Assembly: GCA_963680875.1 (NCBI GenBank)
Contig: OY804579.1
Location: forward strand, 36,317,804 to 36,381,803
Length of the DNA: 64,000 nucleotides
Direction: 5' to 3'
Source of the DNA: Bathymodiolus brooksi
Lineage: Eukaryota; Mollusca; Bivalvia; Mytilida; Modiolidae
This document shows, piece by piece, positions 31,325-43,487 of this stretch. The first letter of the stretch is position 1; each line of letters starts with the position of its first letter. Below the pieces are notes generated by a model, which saw only the letters and a list, made by a program, of their open reading frames with translations, searched no databases and was not told the origin of the DNA. Both the position numbers and the translations under genes were made by a program.

Positions 31325-34300
31325 AACGTGTAGTGAATGGTGTTAGTCTGCATGTAGGTGAACACTCGGACCTTAAATAGTGGTCAGTCAATAGAAAGTA
31401 GTGAATGGTGTTAGTCTTCATGTAGGTCAACACTCGGACCTTAAATAGTGGTCAGTCAATAGAAAGTAGTGAATGGTGTTAGTCTGCATGTAGGTCAACA
31501 CTCGGACCTTAAATAGTGGTCAGTCAATAGAAAGTAGTGAATGGTGTTAGTCTGCATGTAGGTCAACACTCGGACCTTAAATAGTGGTCAGTCAATAGAA
31601 AGTAGTGAATGGTGTTAGTCTGCATGTAGGTCAACACTCGGACCTTAAATAGTGGTCAGTCAATAGAAAGTAGTGAATGGTGTTAGTCTGCATGTAGGTC
31701 AACACTCGGACCTTAAATAGTGGTCAGTCAATAGAAAGTATTGAATGGTGTTAGTCTGCATGTAGGTCAACACTCGGACCTTAAATAGTGGTCAGTCAAT
31801 AGAAAGTAGTGAATGGTGTTAGTCTGCATGTAGGTCAACACTCGGACCTTAAATAGTGGTCAGTCAATAGAAAGTAGTGAATGGTGTTAGTCTGCATGTA
31901 GGTCAACACTCGGACCTTAAATAGTGGTCAGTCAATAGAAAGTATTGAATGGTGTTAGTCTGCATGTAGGTCAACACTCGGACCTTAAATAGTGGTCAGT
32001 CAATAGAAAGTAGTGAATGGTGTTAGTCTGCATGTAGGTCAACACTCGGACCTTAAATAGTGGTCAGTCAATAGAAAGTATTGAATGGTGTTAGTCTGCA
32101 TGTAGGTCAACACTCGGACCTTAAATAGTGGTCAGTCAATAGAAAGTAGTGAATGGTGTTAGTCTGCGTGTAGGTCAACACTCGGACCTTAAATAGTGGT
32201 CAGTCAATAGAAAGTAGTGAATGGTGTTAGTCTGCATGTAGGTCAACACTCGGACCTTAAATAGTGGTCAGTCAATAGAAAGTAGTGAATGGTGTTAGTC
32301 TGCATGTAGGTCAACACTCGGACCTTAAATAGTGGTCACTCAATAGAAAGTATTGAATGGTGTTAGTCTGGTCTACATGTAGGTCAACACTCGACCTTAA
32401 ATAGTGGTCAGTCAATAGAAAGTAGTGAATGGTGTTAGTCTGGTCTACATGTAGGGCAACACTCGGACCTTAAATAGTGGTCACTCAATGGAATGTAGTG
32501 AATGGTGTTAGTCTGGTCTACATGGAGGTCAACACTCGACCTTAAATAGTGGTCAGTCAATAGAAAGTAGTGAATGGTGTTAGTCTGCATGTAGGTCAAC
32601 ACTCGGACCTTAAATAGTGGTCAGTCAATAGAAAGTAGTGAATGGTGTTAGTCTGCATGTAGGTCAACACTCGGACCTTAAATAGTGGTCACTCAATAAA
32701 AAGTAGTGAATGGTGTTAGTCTACATGTAGGTCAACACTCGACCTTAAATAGTGGTCAGTCAATAGAAAGTAGTGAATGGTGTTAGTCTACATGTAGGTC
32801 AACACTCGGACCTTAAATAGTGGTCACTCAATGGAAAGTAGTGAATGGTGTTAGTCTGGTCTACATGTAGGTCAACAATCGACCTTAAATAGTGGTCAGT
32901 CAATAGAAAGTAGTGAATGGTGTTAGTATACATGTAGGTCAACACTCGGACCTTAAATAGTGGTCACTCAATGGAAAATAGTGAATGGTGTTAGTCTGGT
33001 CTACATGTAGGTCAACATTCGACCTTAAATAGTGGTCACTCAATAGAAAGTGGTGAATGGTGTTAGTCTACATGTAGGTCAACACTCGACCTTAAATAGT
33101 GGTCACTCAATATAAAGTAGTGAATGGTGTTAGTTTACATGTAGGTCAACACTCGACCTTAAATAGTGGTCACTCAATAGGAAGTAGTGAATGGTGTTAG
33201 TCTACATGTAGGTCAACACTCGACCTTAAATAGTGGTCACTCAATGGAAAGTAGTGAATGGTGTTAGTCTGGTCTACATGTAGGCCAACACTCGACCTTA
33301 AATAGTGGTCACTCAATAGAAAGTGGTGAATGGTGTTAGTTTGCATGTAAGTCAACACTCGGACCTTAAATAGTGGTCACTCAATAGAAAGTAGTGAATG
33401 GTGTTAGTCTACATGTAGGTCAACACTCGACCTTAAATAGTGGTCAGTCAATAGAAAGTAGTGAATGGTGTTAGTCTACATGTAGGTCAACACTCGGACC
33501 TTAAATAGTGGTCACTCAATGGAAAGTAGTGAATGGTGTTAGTCTGGTCTACATGTAGGTCAACAATCGACCTTAAATAGTGGTCACTCAATAGAAAGTG
33601 GTGAATGGTGTTAGTCTACATGTAGGTCAACACTCGACCTTAAATAGTGGTCACTCAATATAAAGTAGTGAATGGTGTTAGTTTACATGTAGGTCAACAC
33701 TCGACCTTAAATAGTGGTCACTCAATAGGAAGTAGTGAATGGTGTTAGTCTACATGTAGGTCAACACTCGACCTTAAATAGTGGTCACTCAATGGAAAGT
33801 AGTGAATGGTGTTAGTCTGGTCTACATGTAGGCCAACACTCGACCTTAAATAGTGGTCACTCAATAGAAAGTGGTGAATGGTGTTAGTTTGCATGTAGGT
33901 CAACACTCGGACCTTAAATAGTGGTCACTCAATAGAAAGTAGTGAATGGTGTTAGTCTGCATGTAGGTCAACACTCGACCTTAAATAGTGGTCAGTCAAT
34001 AGAAAGTAGTGAATGGTGTTAGTCTACATGTAGGTCAACACTCGGACCTTAAATAGTGGTCACTCAATGGAAAGTAGTGAATGGTGTTAGTCTGGTCTAC
34101 ATGTAGGCCAACACTCGACCTTAAATAGTGGTAGCTCAATAGAAAGTGGTGAATGGTGTCAGTTTACATGTAGGTCAACACTCGACCTTAAATAGTGGTC
34201 ACTCAATAGAAAGTAGTGAATGGTGTTAGTCTACATGTAGGTCAACACTCGACCTTGAATAGTGGTCACTCAATAGAAAGTAGTGAATGGTGTTAGTCTG

Positions 34301-34515
34301 CATGTAGGTCAACACTCGACCTTAAATAGTGGTCAGTCAATAGAAAGTATTGAATGGTGTTAGTCTGGTCTACATGTAGGTCAACACTCGACCTTAAATA
34401 GTGGTCAGTCAATAGAAAGTAGTGAATGGTGTTAGTCTACATGTAGGTCAACACTCGGACCTTAAATAGTGGTCACTCAATGGAAAGTATTGAATGGTCT
34501 TAGTCTACATGCAGG
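31325..34515. repeat. 3.2-kb satellite, 68-bp monomer, about 47 copies
   Basis: The monomer includes GTGAATGGTGTTAGTCT, CATGTAGGTCAACACTCG, GACCTTAAATAGTGGTCA and the sequence CTCAATAGAAAGTA. The first half is almost homogeneous (TCTGCATG, CACTCGGACC, CAGTCAATAG). From about 32340 two further types appear: one with TCTGGTCTACATG and one lacking GG in CTCGACC. Within 33010-34090 the block order repeats at an offset of exactly 548 bases (compare ATAGGAAGTAG at 33177 and 33725, and TATAAAGTAG in each copy), which is a higher-order repeat of eight monomers. Confidence 0.95.
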
Positions 34516-34880
34516 TTAACACTCGGACCTAAGCAAGTTATCTGTCATGTTAGAATCAAGTAGAGGTCTTGTAATACAGATTTATGCATATCCATTGCCA
34601 CGTGTGATTAGGGGTTTCCTTTCAATATATGTTATTATACACATTTAACCAGTGAAGACATACATATTCCTCCTCTTTAATTATACTGTAAGCAGCAAGA
34701 AATACGAAAATAGTTTATAATTCCTACAATCACCAATTGTAACCAGTTTCCACAGACAACAGATATTAGTAGCTCCATTGAGACGTTCAAGACAACTGTC
34801 TCATTAATCGGATGCGAACTGGTCAAATGTGTAGATAATTGTAACCCTTATTCAATTATTATCTAATGACTCTGACATAG
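34516..34880. other. Intron sequence after the satellite, partly repeat F
   Basis: The stretch around 34775-34810 (GAGACGTTCAAGACAACTGT) resembles 36725-36760 (GAAACATTCAAGGTGACTGT), so it is probably the upstream part of the repeat F copies that follow. Confidence 0.4.
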
Positions 34881-35175
34881 GGGTCAATTTGTTGATGTCT
34901 GTTAGTATTTGTTAGAAGAAGGACATCCTCCTCTAACATAATAATCAACTTATTGAAGGATGTCAGTTTTTGGTAAAAATATAGGACAATCTCCGAAATT
35001 ACCCTCAGCTTCCCCAGCCTCTAACTTAATCGTTTAACCTGTTAAAGGCGGTCAGTATTTGGTAGTGGGACAACCTCTAACATAATCGTTTAACTTGTTA
35101 AAGGCGGTCAGTATTTGGTAGGAGGACAACCTCTAATCGTCAACTTGTTAAAGGTGCCTAGTCTTAGCAGAAGTA
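34881..35175 (+). repeat. Dispersed repeat F with a short tandem array of about 60 bp
   Basis: ACTTGTTAAAGGCGGTCAGT, ATTTGGTAGGAGGACAACCT and CTAACATAATCGTTTA are repeated three to four times with increasing divergence outward. Single copies of the same block occur at 13996, 36818 and 54950. Confidence 0.65.
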
Positions 35176-36600
35176 TAATATTATATAAAGAATATCCATA
35201 CGATAAAAACAATAGACATCAAATTTGTGATTTGGGTTTCAAAAGATTGCCTGGCTTCAACAGGTTTAATTTCATTATAAAGCTACAGAAATATTATGTT
35301 GGCATACTACTGCTAAATTCAAAATAGTAAATATTTCCATAATCATTAAAGATAAACGAAAACACAGATCTTTGAATAAACACATTACAGCTACAATTTA
35401 CATATACAGAACATTTTCGTTATTTGAAAGAACAAATTAACTTCAATAATGATTCTTACATGCATGGAGATCGAGTTTGTCAAAAATAAAGTTTAGTTTG
35501 TTCAATCAAAAATGTTATTCTCTTCCTGAAGTAACCCTTTTTGTTGGAAAGCTGTCTGCAACAAATTTGTTCGACTCGTTTAATAAAACAATAATCTGCA
35601 TGGAAGTCTCTGATCAAGTAGTTGATTCCATTGTTTCGTATAAATAAGTGTTATGCAAAAGAATATTTGGAAATTGACGAGATTATTCGGAGATAAATTC
35701 ATTTTCTCAAGGTTGTCTTCCTTTACCAGAGAAAATTTTTTGTTTTTATTATTTTATTTTGATGTGCTGCACGGTGCCGGTGTGCGATCGTTTCCTGTAG
35801 AGTCTTGTTACTGTTATGTTAAACCCATTAAAACTACACCACCTTCGTTTCCAGTTCTTGACAAAATCGAGAAACATGTACATTTCATTGTAATTTGTTA
35901 AAAAGAGCCCATTGTTTTGGTTGGGAATGAGTCTATCGGCACATTCAGCTATACCTTGACTACCAGACACTTTGAGGAAGGGGGAAAAGGGGGGGAGGGG
36001 GTTAAGCTCGAGAAGTTATACTGAACTGCCCGATGAAATTTCCGGTCAAGGTTATGTGTCTAGAGAAACCTTAACACTTGTGACGAATACTGGGGCACGA
36101 ACCAAAGTTAGTTCAAAGAGAACAGTGTAAACACTATATATTGAGAGAAAAAAATCAACATTGAATAAAGGGAAATAGTTCTAACCTATCTTAACATTAG
36201 AACTCGCTTAACGCCTAACGTTTGTCAAAACAAAATTAAGTAATTTCGCCTTTCTAAGTAATGAATTAAAGGAGATTCTTCAATTTATAAATATTGCATT
36301 AGTCAATGTGCTGCATGTACAACGTCAATCAAAATAATTTAATCCTACGATTTAAGCACGTTTGATTTTCATTCAAATCCCAAAAGCCGGTACACAACTA
36401 GTTAGCATGAGACAACCTATTGATGTTCTCTAAGATAAACACACATTTGAAAATTTAATCTTTGCCTGAGAGTTATTTGTTCGTTTTGTTTTCTTCAATC
36501 TAAATTGAAAAGTTATAATCCGATATAACTTATTTATCTCATGTTTGCTTTACATCTTCAAAAGATAAATCCCTGTTAATATCCCCCCCCCCCTTTAAAC
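35176..36600. other. Intron sequence, no gene seen
   Basis: AT-rich DNA. The 73- and 82-codon frames on opposite strands at 35653-35970 overlap and lack motifs. A purine run (AGGAAGGGGGAAAAGGGGGGG) lies at about 35974 and a poly-C run at 36581-36594. Confidence 0.45.
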
Positions 36601-36880
36601 ATTGAAATGTATTGATGCATCTTAATTCCTTATGTGAAAAGTACAAATAATTAGTACACTCAGTGTACTTATAATATATACTTTTCACAGACTGAATCCG
36701 GCCCTTAGTGTGGGTTGCTCGGTTGAAACATTCAAGGTGACTGTCTTTTCTATCAAATACTAATTTATTAAACATGTAAATAGTTCTAGCCTTTATGAAT
36801 GGTCATGTGCATTCTCTGACATAATCATCAGCTTGTTGAAGGCTGTCAGTATATGATAGAAGTAGAAATAGAAGAATATG
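36601..36880 (+). repeat. Dispersed repeat F copy
   Basis: GAAACATTCAAGGTGACTGT, TCTGACATAATCATCAGC, TTGTTGAAGGCTGTCAGTAT and AGAAGTAGAAATAGAAG match the order at 34680-35175 and partly 54945-55010 (TTGTTGAAGGCGGTCAATAA, GCAGAAGTAGAAGTATG). Confidence 0.5.
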
Positions 36881-37410
36881 TCGATGATGATCCGTATATC
36901 GCTACGTGTCGCGGACGCGACGAGTATATATGTAGATTATCGCAACTGACGAACCCAGATACAAAGAGTTGTGCAAATTCAATGTGCATATCACATGTTT
37001 TATCAAACAATACTGTTTAATAGTTATACGAATTGACACTTGTGATAGGACGAAACCATATTCTTCATTATGTTTCCAAGTTTATGACAGCCAAGAGGTT
37101 GAGCACTAATATTAATATTGTGCATCAAAATAACGATTGTGACATATTCAAACGTTTTTGATTCTTGATTTACATTATTTGCATGGACGTGACACATGAT
37201 AATGAATTTGCAGGAACAGTATATACTTTAGTGTTTTTTTTCATGATAAATAATGATATTTGTTTACCATAGTTTTCCTTTTATTAGTTCGACTTTGTGT
37301 TAACGTTAACATGTTTTTTTCTGTCAAAATTCCATCATTCTGGTTAATGTAGATCCAGATGTAAGCATCTCCTACTAGGTACATGTATGAAAGGACAAGA
37401 CTTAATTCTA

Positions 37411-37545
37411 TAGGGTTAGGGTTATGGTGTTTAATGCCCTTTTCAATAATATTTCAGTTATATCGTGACAATCAGTTTTATCGGTGGAGGAAACTGACAA
37501 ATTTTAGAACATAATATTGTATCGAGTACATTTCGCCATAATACC
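37411..37545 (-). repeat. SINE copy (repeat A), partial
   Basis: On the minus strand the body CCTCCACCGATAAAACTGAT and the tail AAAGGGCATTAAACACC are preserved; the segment with the gene-proximal GACAGGTCGGTGG block is deleted. Confidence 0.55.
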
Positions 37546-37604
37546 TTGGACCCTTTATCTTGTAATAGATTAAGTGATTAATAAACTGAACATTCCAGAA
37601 TAGC

Positions 37605-37680
37605 GTCATCAAACGAAGAACAAAACACCATATACCACACTGTCGGAACAGTTCCAAATTATAATACTAAAGAAAAAAAA
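37605..37680 (+). repeat. Dispersed repeat E fragment
   Basis: CAAAACACCATATACCACAC, TGTCGGAACAGTTCCAAAT, ending in an A run. It is a shorter version of 29601-29780. Confidence 0.5.
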
Positions 37681-38059
37681 AAAAAAAATCTACAATATCG
37701 CATCCATGGATATAAAGCTTTTACCATAAATTTATTTTTATTGTTTTATTGTGTGATAATTGTAATACTATCTCACTAAATGGAACAAGATTAACAGGTT
37801 CCAGTTAATAGCAGTAGGTGATAATTCAATTTATCTGATGTTGTCGTGGAAAGTAGAATTTGATTGGCCGACAGCCGTCTGTCTCGTATTATTCAATGAA
37901 TGCGGAATGTAGAATACATTTGATTAGCTATGAATTAACAGTAAATAAATGACTTTATTTATCTTTATATCAGACCCTTCGATTGCAAAACTAATAACGA
38001 TAAGTTAATCACTACAAGGTTACATCGAAATCACCTTCAACCCCAGGAACAGAGGTTTA

Positions 38060-38180
38060 GAACTTAGTACTCGAAAAACAGAAAATTTCCACACTGCCCT
38101 AACTGTTCCAAAATCCAATAGAATAATCAAATAGATAGGAAAAATCGATATTCTTATCACACAAATACATGACCTCTCAC
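38060..38180 (+). repeat. Dispersed repeat E copy, diverged
   Basis: CGAAAAACAGAAAATTTCCA, CACTGCCCTAACTGTTCC, AAAATCCAATAGAATAATCA and GATATTCTTATCACACAAAT keep the family order with several changes. Confidence 0.45.
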
Positions 38181-38954
38181 TTTACTAATTGCGAAAATTA
38201 GCCTGATTACAGAGCAATACCATAACAATAGCAGATTCTTAATTTATCTGCAACTTGTAATTTGAAAAAAAAACCTTTTGAAGTTCTTTGTTTGTTTGAT
38301 TTTAGGAGAACTGACTATTTATGAATAATGTATATTAAAGCAAATTGTAGACTATCTTTTGTATAGGGTTTAATTGTTCATATGGGCAAAGATGACATTG
38401 TATGTGATAATTAGTTCTGGCTTAAGTTCATCATGTCGAAATGATCAGATGGAAAACAATAATTACCATTCAATCAACCAATACACGAGTAATATTAAGA
38501 ACATTTAAAATAGAACCCCTGGTGTAATGCATATAGATTGGATTTTAAAAATGCAGCTAATTTTATTATTTAATAAGGCTAGTCTTTGTATTTCTCACGT
38601 CTCGGGTATATACACGATTCACCACAAGGAAGTACATATAATATGTTGAGCTATAAATGTTAAAAGTGTCGTAAAAAATATGGTTCGCATTAGTAGCTTT
38701 CATGAAAATGCACGAACCATTAGCAGATAATGTGTCTTATCAATAAAACAACTCTTTGTTAACAATGTCAATAATAAATGTGGTAGATTAACATCAGTGT
38801 AATCACCAGTGACAATCGTTATCATAGATTATTCCTATCTATATAACTGTTTAATGGCATATCTATATTTAAAACACTTTAGTGCATGCTCTCCCATTAT
38901 TTATATATATTCGTACTTCTGTCAATCTATATTAAATTCATCACGTAGTTCGTT
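38181..38954. other. Intron sequence, nothing recognised
   Basis: AT-rich, with no conserved frame. Confidence 0.45.
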
Positions 38955-39202
38955 TTAGGGGCCATCGTGATAGTTGGATTTAGAACTACAATCAGTGTCT
39001 ATCACCACTAACGTGAGTTGAGTTCGAATCACACCCAGGCGAGATGTACTCGATACAACATTATGTGATAAAGCTTGTCAGTAGCTTGAGAATGGTCGAG
39101 GTTTTCTCCGGGTACTGTGGTTTCCTCCATCAATAAAACTGACCGCCACGATATAACTTAAATATTGGTGAAAGTGGCGTTAAACACCATAGCCATAACC
39201 CC
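38955..39202 (+). repeat. SINE copy (repeat A, first head type), full length
   Basis: Head GGGGCCATCGTGATAGTTGG, a B box in GAGTTCGAATCACACC, then GGCGAGATGTACTCG, TTGAGAATGGTCGAGGTTTT, TCAATAAAACTGACCGCC and the tail GTGGCGTTAAACACCATAGC. The clearest first-type copy in the window. It ends about 300 bases before the giant palindrome. Confidence 0.7.
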
Positions 39203-39499
39203 GAGTTCACTTTAACAAAATGGAAGGGAAAGGCATTTGCCATTATTGTAGTTCTCTATTACATACTGTATCAAAAATAATTGTTCAATTAACAATTTCT
39301 GCGGTGTTGAAAGAAGAGCCACCCAACCAGCCATCCAACCAATGTTTGCTCAATTTTCACAATATGGTTTCGGAGTACTTCTCACTACGTCCCATTTTAC
39401 CTTAAAACCTATCTTAAAAATCTAACAAATGAGCAATGCTGTACATCAGAATATCATATTTGTGAAATCATTTAATATAAAAACGAGAATGTTTTACCC

Positions 39500-39508
39500 A
39501 TATTCTAC
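39500..39508 (+). repeat. 9-bp target duplication, left copy
   Basis: ATATTCTAC immediately precedes the first base of the inverted repeat. The identical word follows its last base at 49797-49805. Confidence 0.85.
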
Positions 39509-40242
39509 ACCAGGCTCAAGCTAGCGACCAATTTCTAGAGACCAATAAGCTAGCGACCAATAAGGAGATATGTCTCAAAACCAAAAAAATATATAAGAGT
39601 AAAATGTACTTTTAAAGATTTCTAACGACCAATAATAAATATATTTCTGTAATTGCACATTCAACACATTGAATCGTCATCTGGGCATACAGGAAATATT
39701 TCTGGACCCCCCCCCCCCCTTTCCACAATACAAAGTTAACATTTGACACGCTACTGTGGAAATTTGGTGCAGAATCTCACACAGACACGCATGTGAGTAA
39801 AAGATAATACATTTTATGTTCCATTTTCCCATGTTCACCCGTACATAAAATATGCCTTCTCTTTACTGAGCTTAATAAAAAAAAAAAACATATATTTAGG
39901 GATGGCGAGCTTAGAAAACAGTCGGCCAACTTTAAACAAACACAGCGTAAACAAATAATATACTTTCATGTAAATCGGTATATAATTTGGATTTGCCAGC
40001 GCTTTGTCAAACAAAATAAAGTCCTAAAGTCCCCGTTCACATGAAGACGTCTCATCAATCTACAAAAAAATGTAAATACAGAACATTGGAAAAATATAGC
40101 AATATATATTATGAAAATAAACAAAATATAAACCCTGCATGTGCGTGTAACACTTATTTAAAAAATAGTATTATTTTGTTTTATCTATTTTTTTTTAAAT
40201 TGTGTATTTAAAGGTGTCAAACAACTAATTTAATTCACCAAT
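39509..40242 (+). repeat. Left terminal segment of the palindrome
   Basis: It starts with several copies of CTAGCGACCAAT within the first 60 bases (and a variant CTAACGACCAATAATAAAT about 100 bases in), followed by a C run and AT-rich DNA. It pairs with 49113-49796. Relative to the right arm it has an insertion of about 35 bases after GATATGTCTCAAA. The clustered subterminal words are what one expects of transposase-binding sites. Confidence 0.8.
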
Positions 40243-41815
40243 GCACTTAAGTCAGGTAAAGGCCCAGGCAGTACTTTTGATTTAAACCCCAAGTGGCAAT
40301 AGGGTCCCCCCACCAAATCCAAATATCAAAGTTGATATTTGACACCCTGCTGTGGGCTTGAGGTGCATTATCCCACCTAGGCACTTAAGTCAGTTAAAGG
40401 CCCGAGCAATACCTTTGACTTAAACCCCAAGTGGCAAAGAACTTTTGCCGTCCTTCGGTAATTTTTCATGGGATATGCATAGGGTCCACCCCCCCCCCCA
40501 ATCCAAATATCAAGGCTTTAATTTAACACCCTGCTGTGGGCTTGAGGTGCATTATCCCACCTAGGAACTTAAGTCAGTTAAAGACCCGGACAATACCTTT
40601 AATATAAGCACAAAGTGTGCAAGAACTTTGCCGTCCTTGATATATTTTTCATGGGATATTCATAGAGACCCCCCTCCACAATTTGTTTTCAAATATCAAA
40701 GTTGATATTTTGAAACCCTGCTGTGGGCGTGAGGTGCATTATCCCACCTAGGCACTTAAGTCAGTTAAAGACCCGGGCAATACCTTTAACTTAGCCAAAA
40801 GAGGGCAAGAACTTTGCCGTCCTTGATATATTTTTCATGGGATATTTATAGAGACCCCCCTCCACAATTTTTTTTCAAATATCAAAGTTGATATTTTGAA
40901 ACCCTGCTGTGGGCTTGAGGTGCATTTTCCCACCTAGGCACATAAGTCAGTTAAAGACCCGGACAATACCTTTAAACTAGCTAAAAGTGGGCAAGAACTT
41001 TGCCGTCCTTGATATATTTTTCATGGGATATTTATAAAGACCCCCCCTCCACATTTTTTTTTTCAAATATCAAAGTTGATATTTGACACTCTGCTGTGGG
41101 CTTGAGGTGCATTTTCCCCACCTAGGCACTTAAGTCAGTTAAAGACCCGGGCAATACCTTTAACTTAGCCAAAGGGGGGCAAGAACTTTGCCGTCCTTGA
41201 TATATTTTTTATGGGATATTTATAGAGACCCCCCTCCACAATTTTTTTTCAAATATCAAAGTTGATATTTTGAAACCCTGCTGTGGGCGTGAGGTGCATT
41301 ATCCCACCTAGGCACTTAAGTCATTTAAAGACCCGGGCAATACCTTTAAACTAGCTAAAAGTGGGCAAGAACTTTGCCGTCCTTGATATATTTTTCATGG
41401 GATATTTGTAGAGACTCCCCCTCCACAATTTTTTTTCAAATATCAGAATTGATATTTGACACCCTGCTGTAGGCTTGAGGTGCATTATCCCACCTAGGCA
41501 CTTAAGTCAGTTAAAGACCCGGGCAATACCTTTAACCTTAGCCAAAGGGGGGCAAGAACTTTGCCGTCCTTGATATATTTTTTATGGAATATTTATAGAG
41601 ACCCCCCTCCACAATATTTTTTCAAATATCAAAGTTGATATTTTGAAACCCTGCTGTGGGCGTGAGGTGCATTATCCCACCTAGGCACTTAAGTCAGTTA
41701 AAGACCCGGGCAATACCTTTAACTTAGCCAAAAGAGGGCAAGAACTTTGCCGTCCTTGATATATTTTTCATTGGCTATTTATAGGGTGTCCCCCCAATCC
41801 AAATATCAAAGTAGT
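40243..41815 (+). repeat. 186-bp satellite in left arm, about 9 copies
   Basis: The unit contains GCACTTAAGTCAGTTAAAGA, CCCGGGCAATACCTTTAACT, CAAGAACTTTGCCGTCCTTG, ATATTTTTCATGGGATAT, a variable C run (AGACCCCCCTCCACA), TTTCAAATATCAAAGTTGAT and CTGCTGTGGGCTTGAGGTGC. Unit starts are near 40243, 40381, 40565, 40752, 40938, 41126, 41312, 41498 and 41683. The outermost unit lacks part of the sequence. Confidence 0.93.
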
Positions 41816-41859
41816 ATATCGGTATAGCTCAAGGCATAGTTCAGGGAAGCAAAGGGGAG

Positions 41860-41995
41860 CGGGCCATTACGCATGTGTTACTGGAAGTGACGTCACCGGA
41901 AGCGGTCCTGACCGGAATGAAGTAACATGAAGTCACGTGACCGGAAGTGACGTCATTACCGGAAGTATGCTCTGCGCATGCCCGGAAGTGCATCC
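41860..41995. promoter_or_regulatory. ETS/CRE/NRF1-like motif cluster, left arm
   Basis: In 130 bases there are two full CRE palindromes TGACGTCA (41888-41895, 41948-41955), each adjoining GGAAG in CCGGAAGTGACGTCA-type composites. There are further CCGGAAG words, an E-box CACGTG (41934-41939) and an NRF1-like TGCGCATGC (41973-41981). Such clusters mark housekeeping promoters in animals. This one sits at the truncated 3-prime edge of the capsid gene, so its transcription direction and use are unknown. Confidence 0.4.
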
Positions 41996-43145
41996 CCGCC
42001 TTTTTTTCTTACTATAGTAGTAGTGCAAAATGTACCATTGCTCATGACTGAAAGTAGCATCACTGTCCACGCAACCAATCACCAGTCTTTTCGGCAACTG
42101 TCCCAAAAACATGTTGTCCTGGACGTAATTCATGTTGCCACGGGGAACCGTATCTACTTTGACTTCTACACGTCGGATGGGGTATTTACAGCTGGTCTTT
42201 TCAAAAGCTTTGACGTGACCCATTCTTACGGCAGGACTTAACTGTACATTTCTCACAAATAAAGCAAGATCCTTGATTTTGATCTTATAGTTGTCGGCAT
42301 CGACCATTAGGGCGAACACGTCTCGACTACGTCGTAATTTGATTTTCAGATCGACGTGATTCAGTAAATATTTCTCTTGATAAAATAAATCCAAGTGTAG
42401 TATTCCCGTCATCTGTACATACTTGCTTTGGGCCGTCAATGCTTTCCGGGACGTGAATCCTTTGTTATCTGTTGTTCTCTTTATCTTGATGTCCCGGTGT
42501 ATCCTTGTACCACATGACTCCCGTTAAATGAGATTCTTTGGCAGCTGGGCCATAGCTGAGTAATATTTCTATGTAAGCTCTGTAAGGGTACAAGCTGGTC
42601 GGTGGTGAAACCAGATTTTCGTTGAGGCTAACACTGACATCACTAAAGAGGGAATGCATCCATAAGTTGACAGGTCCAACGTCCGCTCCGCCATCCAATG
42701 CAGTATCGTCGTCATCCATGATATGTGCTTCCACAAACAGGTAGGTAAGGGTAATAACAAAATTACCGAACTCCGAACAATCTAACAAAGGGAAAGTCAA
42801 AACACATAAGTATATAAACAGACAAAATCAGTCAACAACCGGAAAACTGTGAAAACGTAATGACCCTGACTTGGTACAGGCATTAACCAAGTCGATGTAG
42901 TCGTCCCCCGCCCCACTGACGGAAAATTCGTAAGGTCCTTGATCCGTTAGAGCCGATGTCAATCCTTTCTGCTCCCAATACCCATAAGCCACACTGGTCT
43001 GTGTAGGTGGAACTTCAAATAAATCCAGTTTTGATTTCGTGCATTCGCATGAGTTGGGATGTACAAGTGCCATTCTTATCTGAAATGTCATTCGATGTGT
43101 TCCGTTGCTTGGTCTGCCGACGTCTGGTCTTTTTTCGCTTGGCAT
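41933..43145 (-). pseudogene. F54H12.2-like capsid protein gene, left arm, broken
   Basis: The mirror image of 44704-45915. The conserved N-terminal block (VHPNSCECTKSKLDLFEVPP), the VGPVNLWMHSLFSDVSVSLN region and the LYPYRAYIEILLSYG block are all present. It has the same in-frame stop (42828-42830) as the right arm. It also has an extra T in a T run at 42480-42482, which shifts the frame after the PGHQDK segment; the right arm lacks this. The 3-prime end is cut off in the same place as in the right copy. It is non-functional as it stands. Family identity rests on remembered similarity to F54H12.2-like proteins of invertebrate Polinton/adintovirus-type elements, which I take for the hexon-type capsid protein. 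Confidence 0.75.
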
Positions 43146-43151
43146 GTCCTT

Positions 43152-43487
43152 TTATAACTCGTTGTCCTGGGGTCCTACCGTGTCCATAGCTTTCTGGAGT
43201 AAGTTTTCTCCTGTTAATTGCAATCGTGATTTTGCTGCCTGTTTGATATTTCTTCCTTGTACGACATCTCCGGCAATATTTAATCCCGTTTTTAAAGCCT
43301 CGCGTTCTAGGGTCTTTGCTCCCTTTTTCAACAAAGGCATGGCTGCTTTAAAGAGTCCTCCAAAGATACTGCCAAGTCCATGTCCTCTTTGATATCGTCT
43401 TCCCGCAAACACCGGATATCCTTTTCCTGCTTGATGTATGTAATAATCGTGGTAAGCTTTCATATCGTAGCGATGAGTTGGTTTCAT
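43152..43487 (-). CDS. Core/pX-like small basic protein, left arm
   Basis: It is 111 codons, identical in length and, as far as I can see, in sequence to the right-arm copy at 44362-44697. See that entry for the domain description. It follows the penton-like fragment with the same ATGA overlap (43484-43487). Confidence 0.7.
   Translation of the reverse strand: MKPTHRYDMKAYHDYYIHQAGKGYPVFAGRRYQRGHGLGSIFGGLFKAAMPLLKKGAKTLEREALKTGLNIAGDVVQGRNIKQAAKSRLQLTGENLLQKAMDTVGPQDNEL

Noticed and set aside
41978..42241. 87-codon frame opposite the capsid gene (and mirror at 45607-45870)
   Set aside because: Antisense shadow of the F54H12.2-like gene; same product in both arms only because the DNA is duplicated.
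43105..43392. 95-codon frames opposite the core-like gene (and mirror at 44457-44744)
   Set aside because: Antisense shadow of the 111-codon core-like gene.
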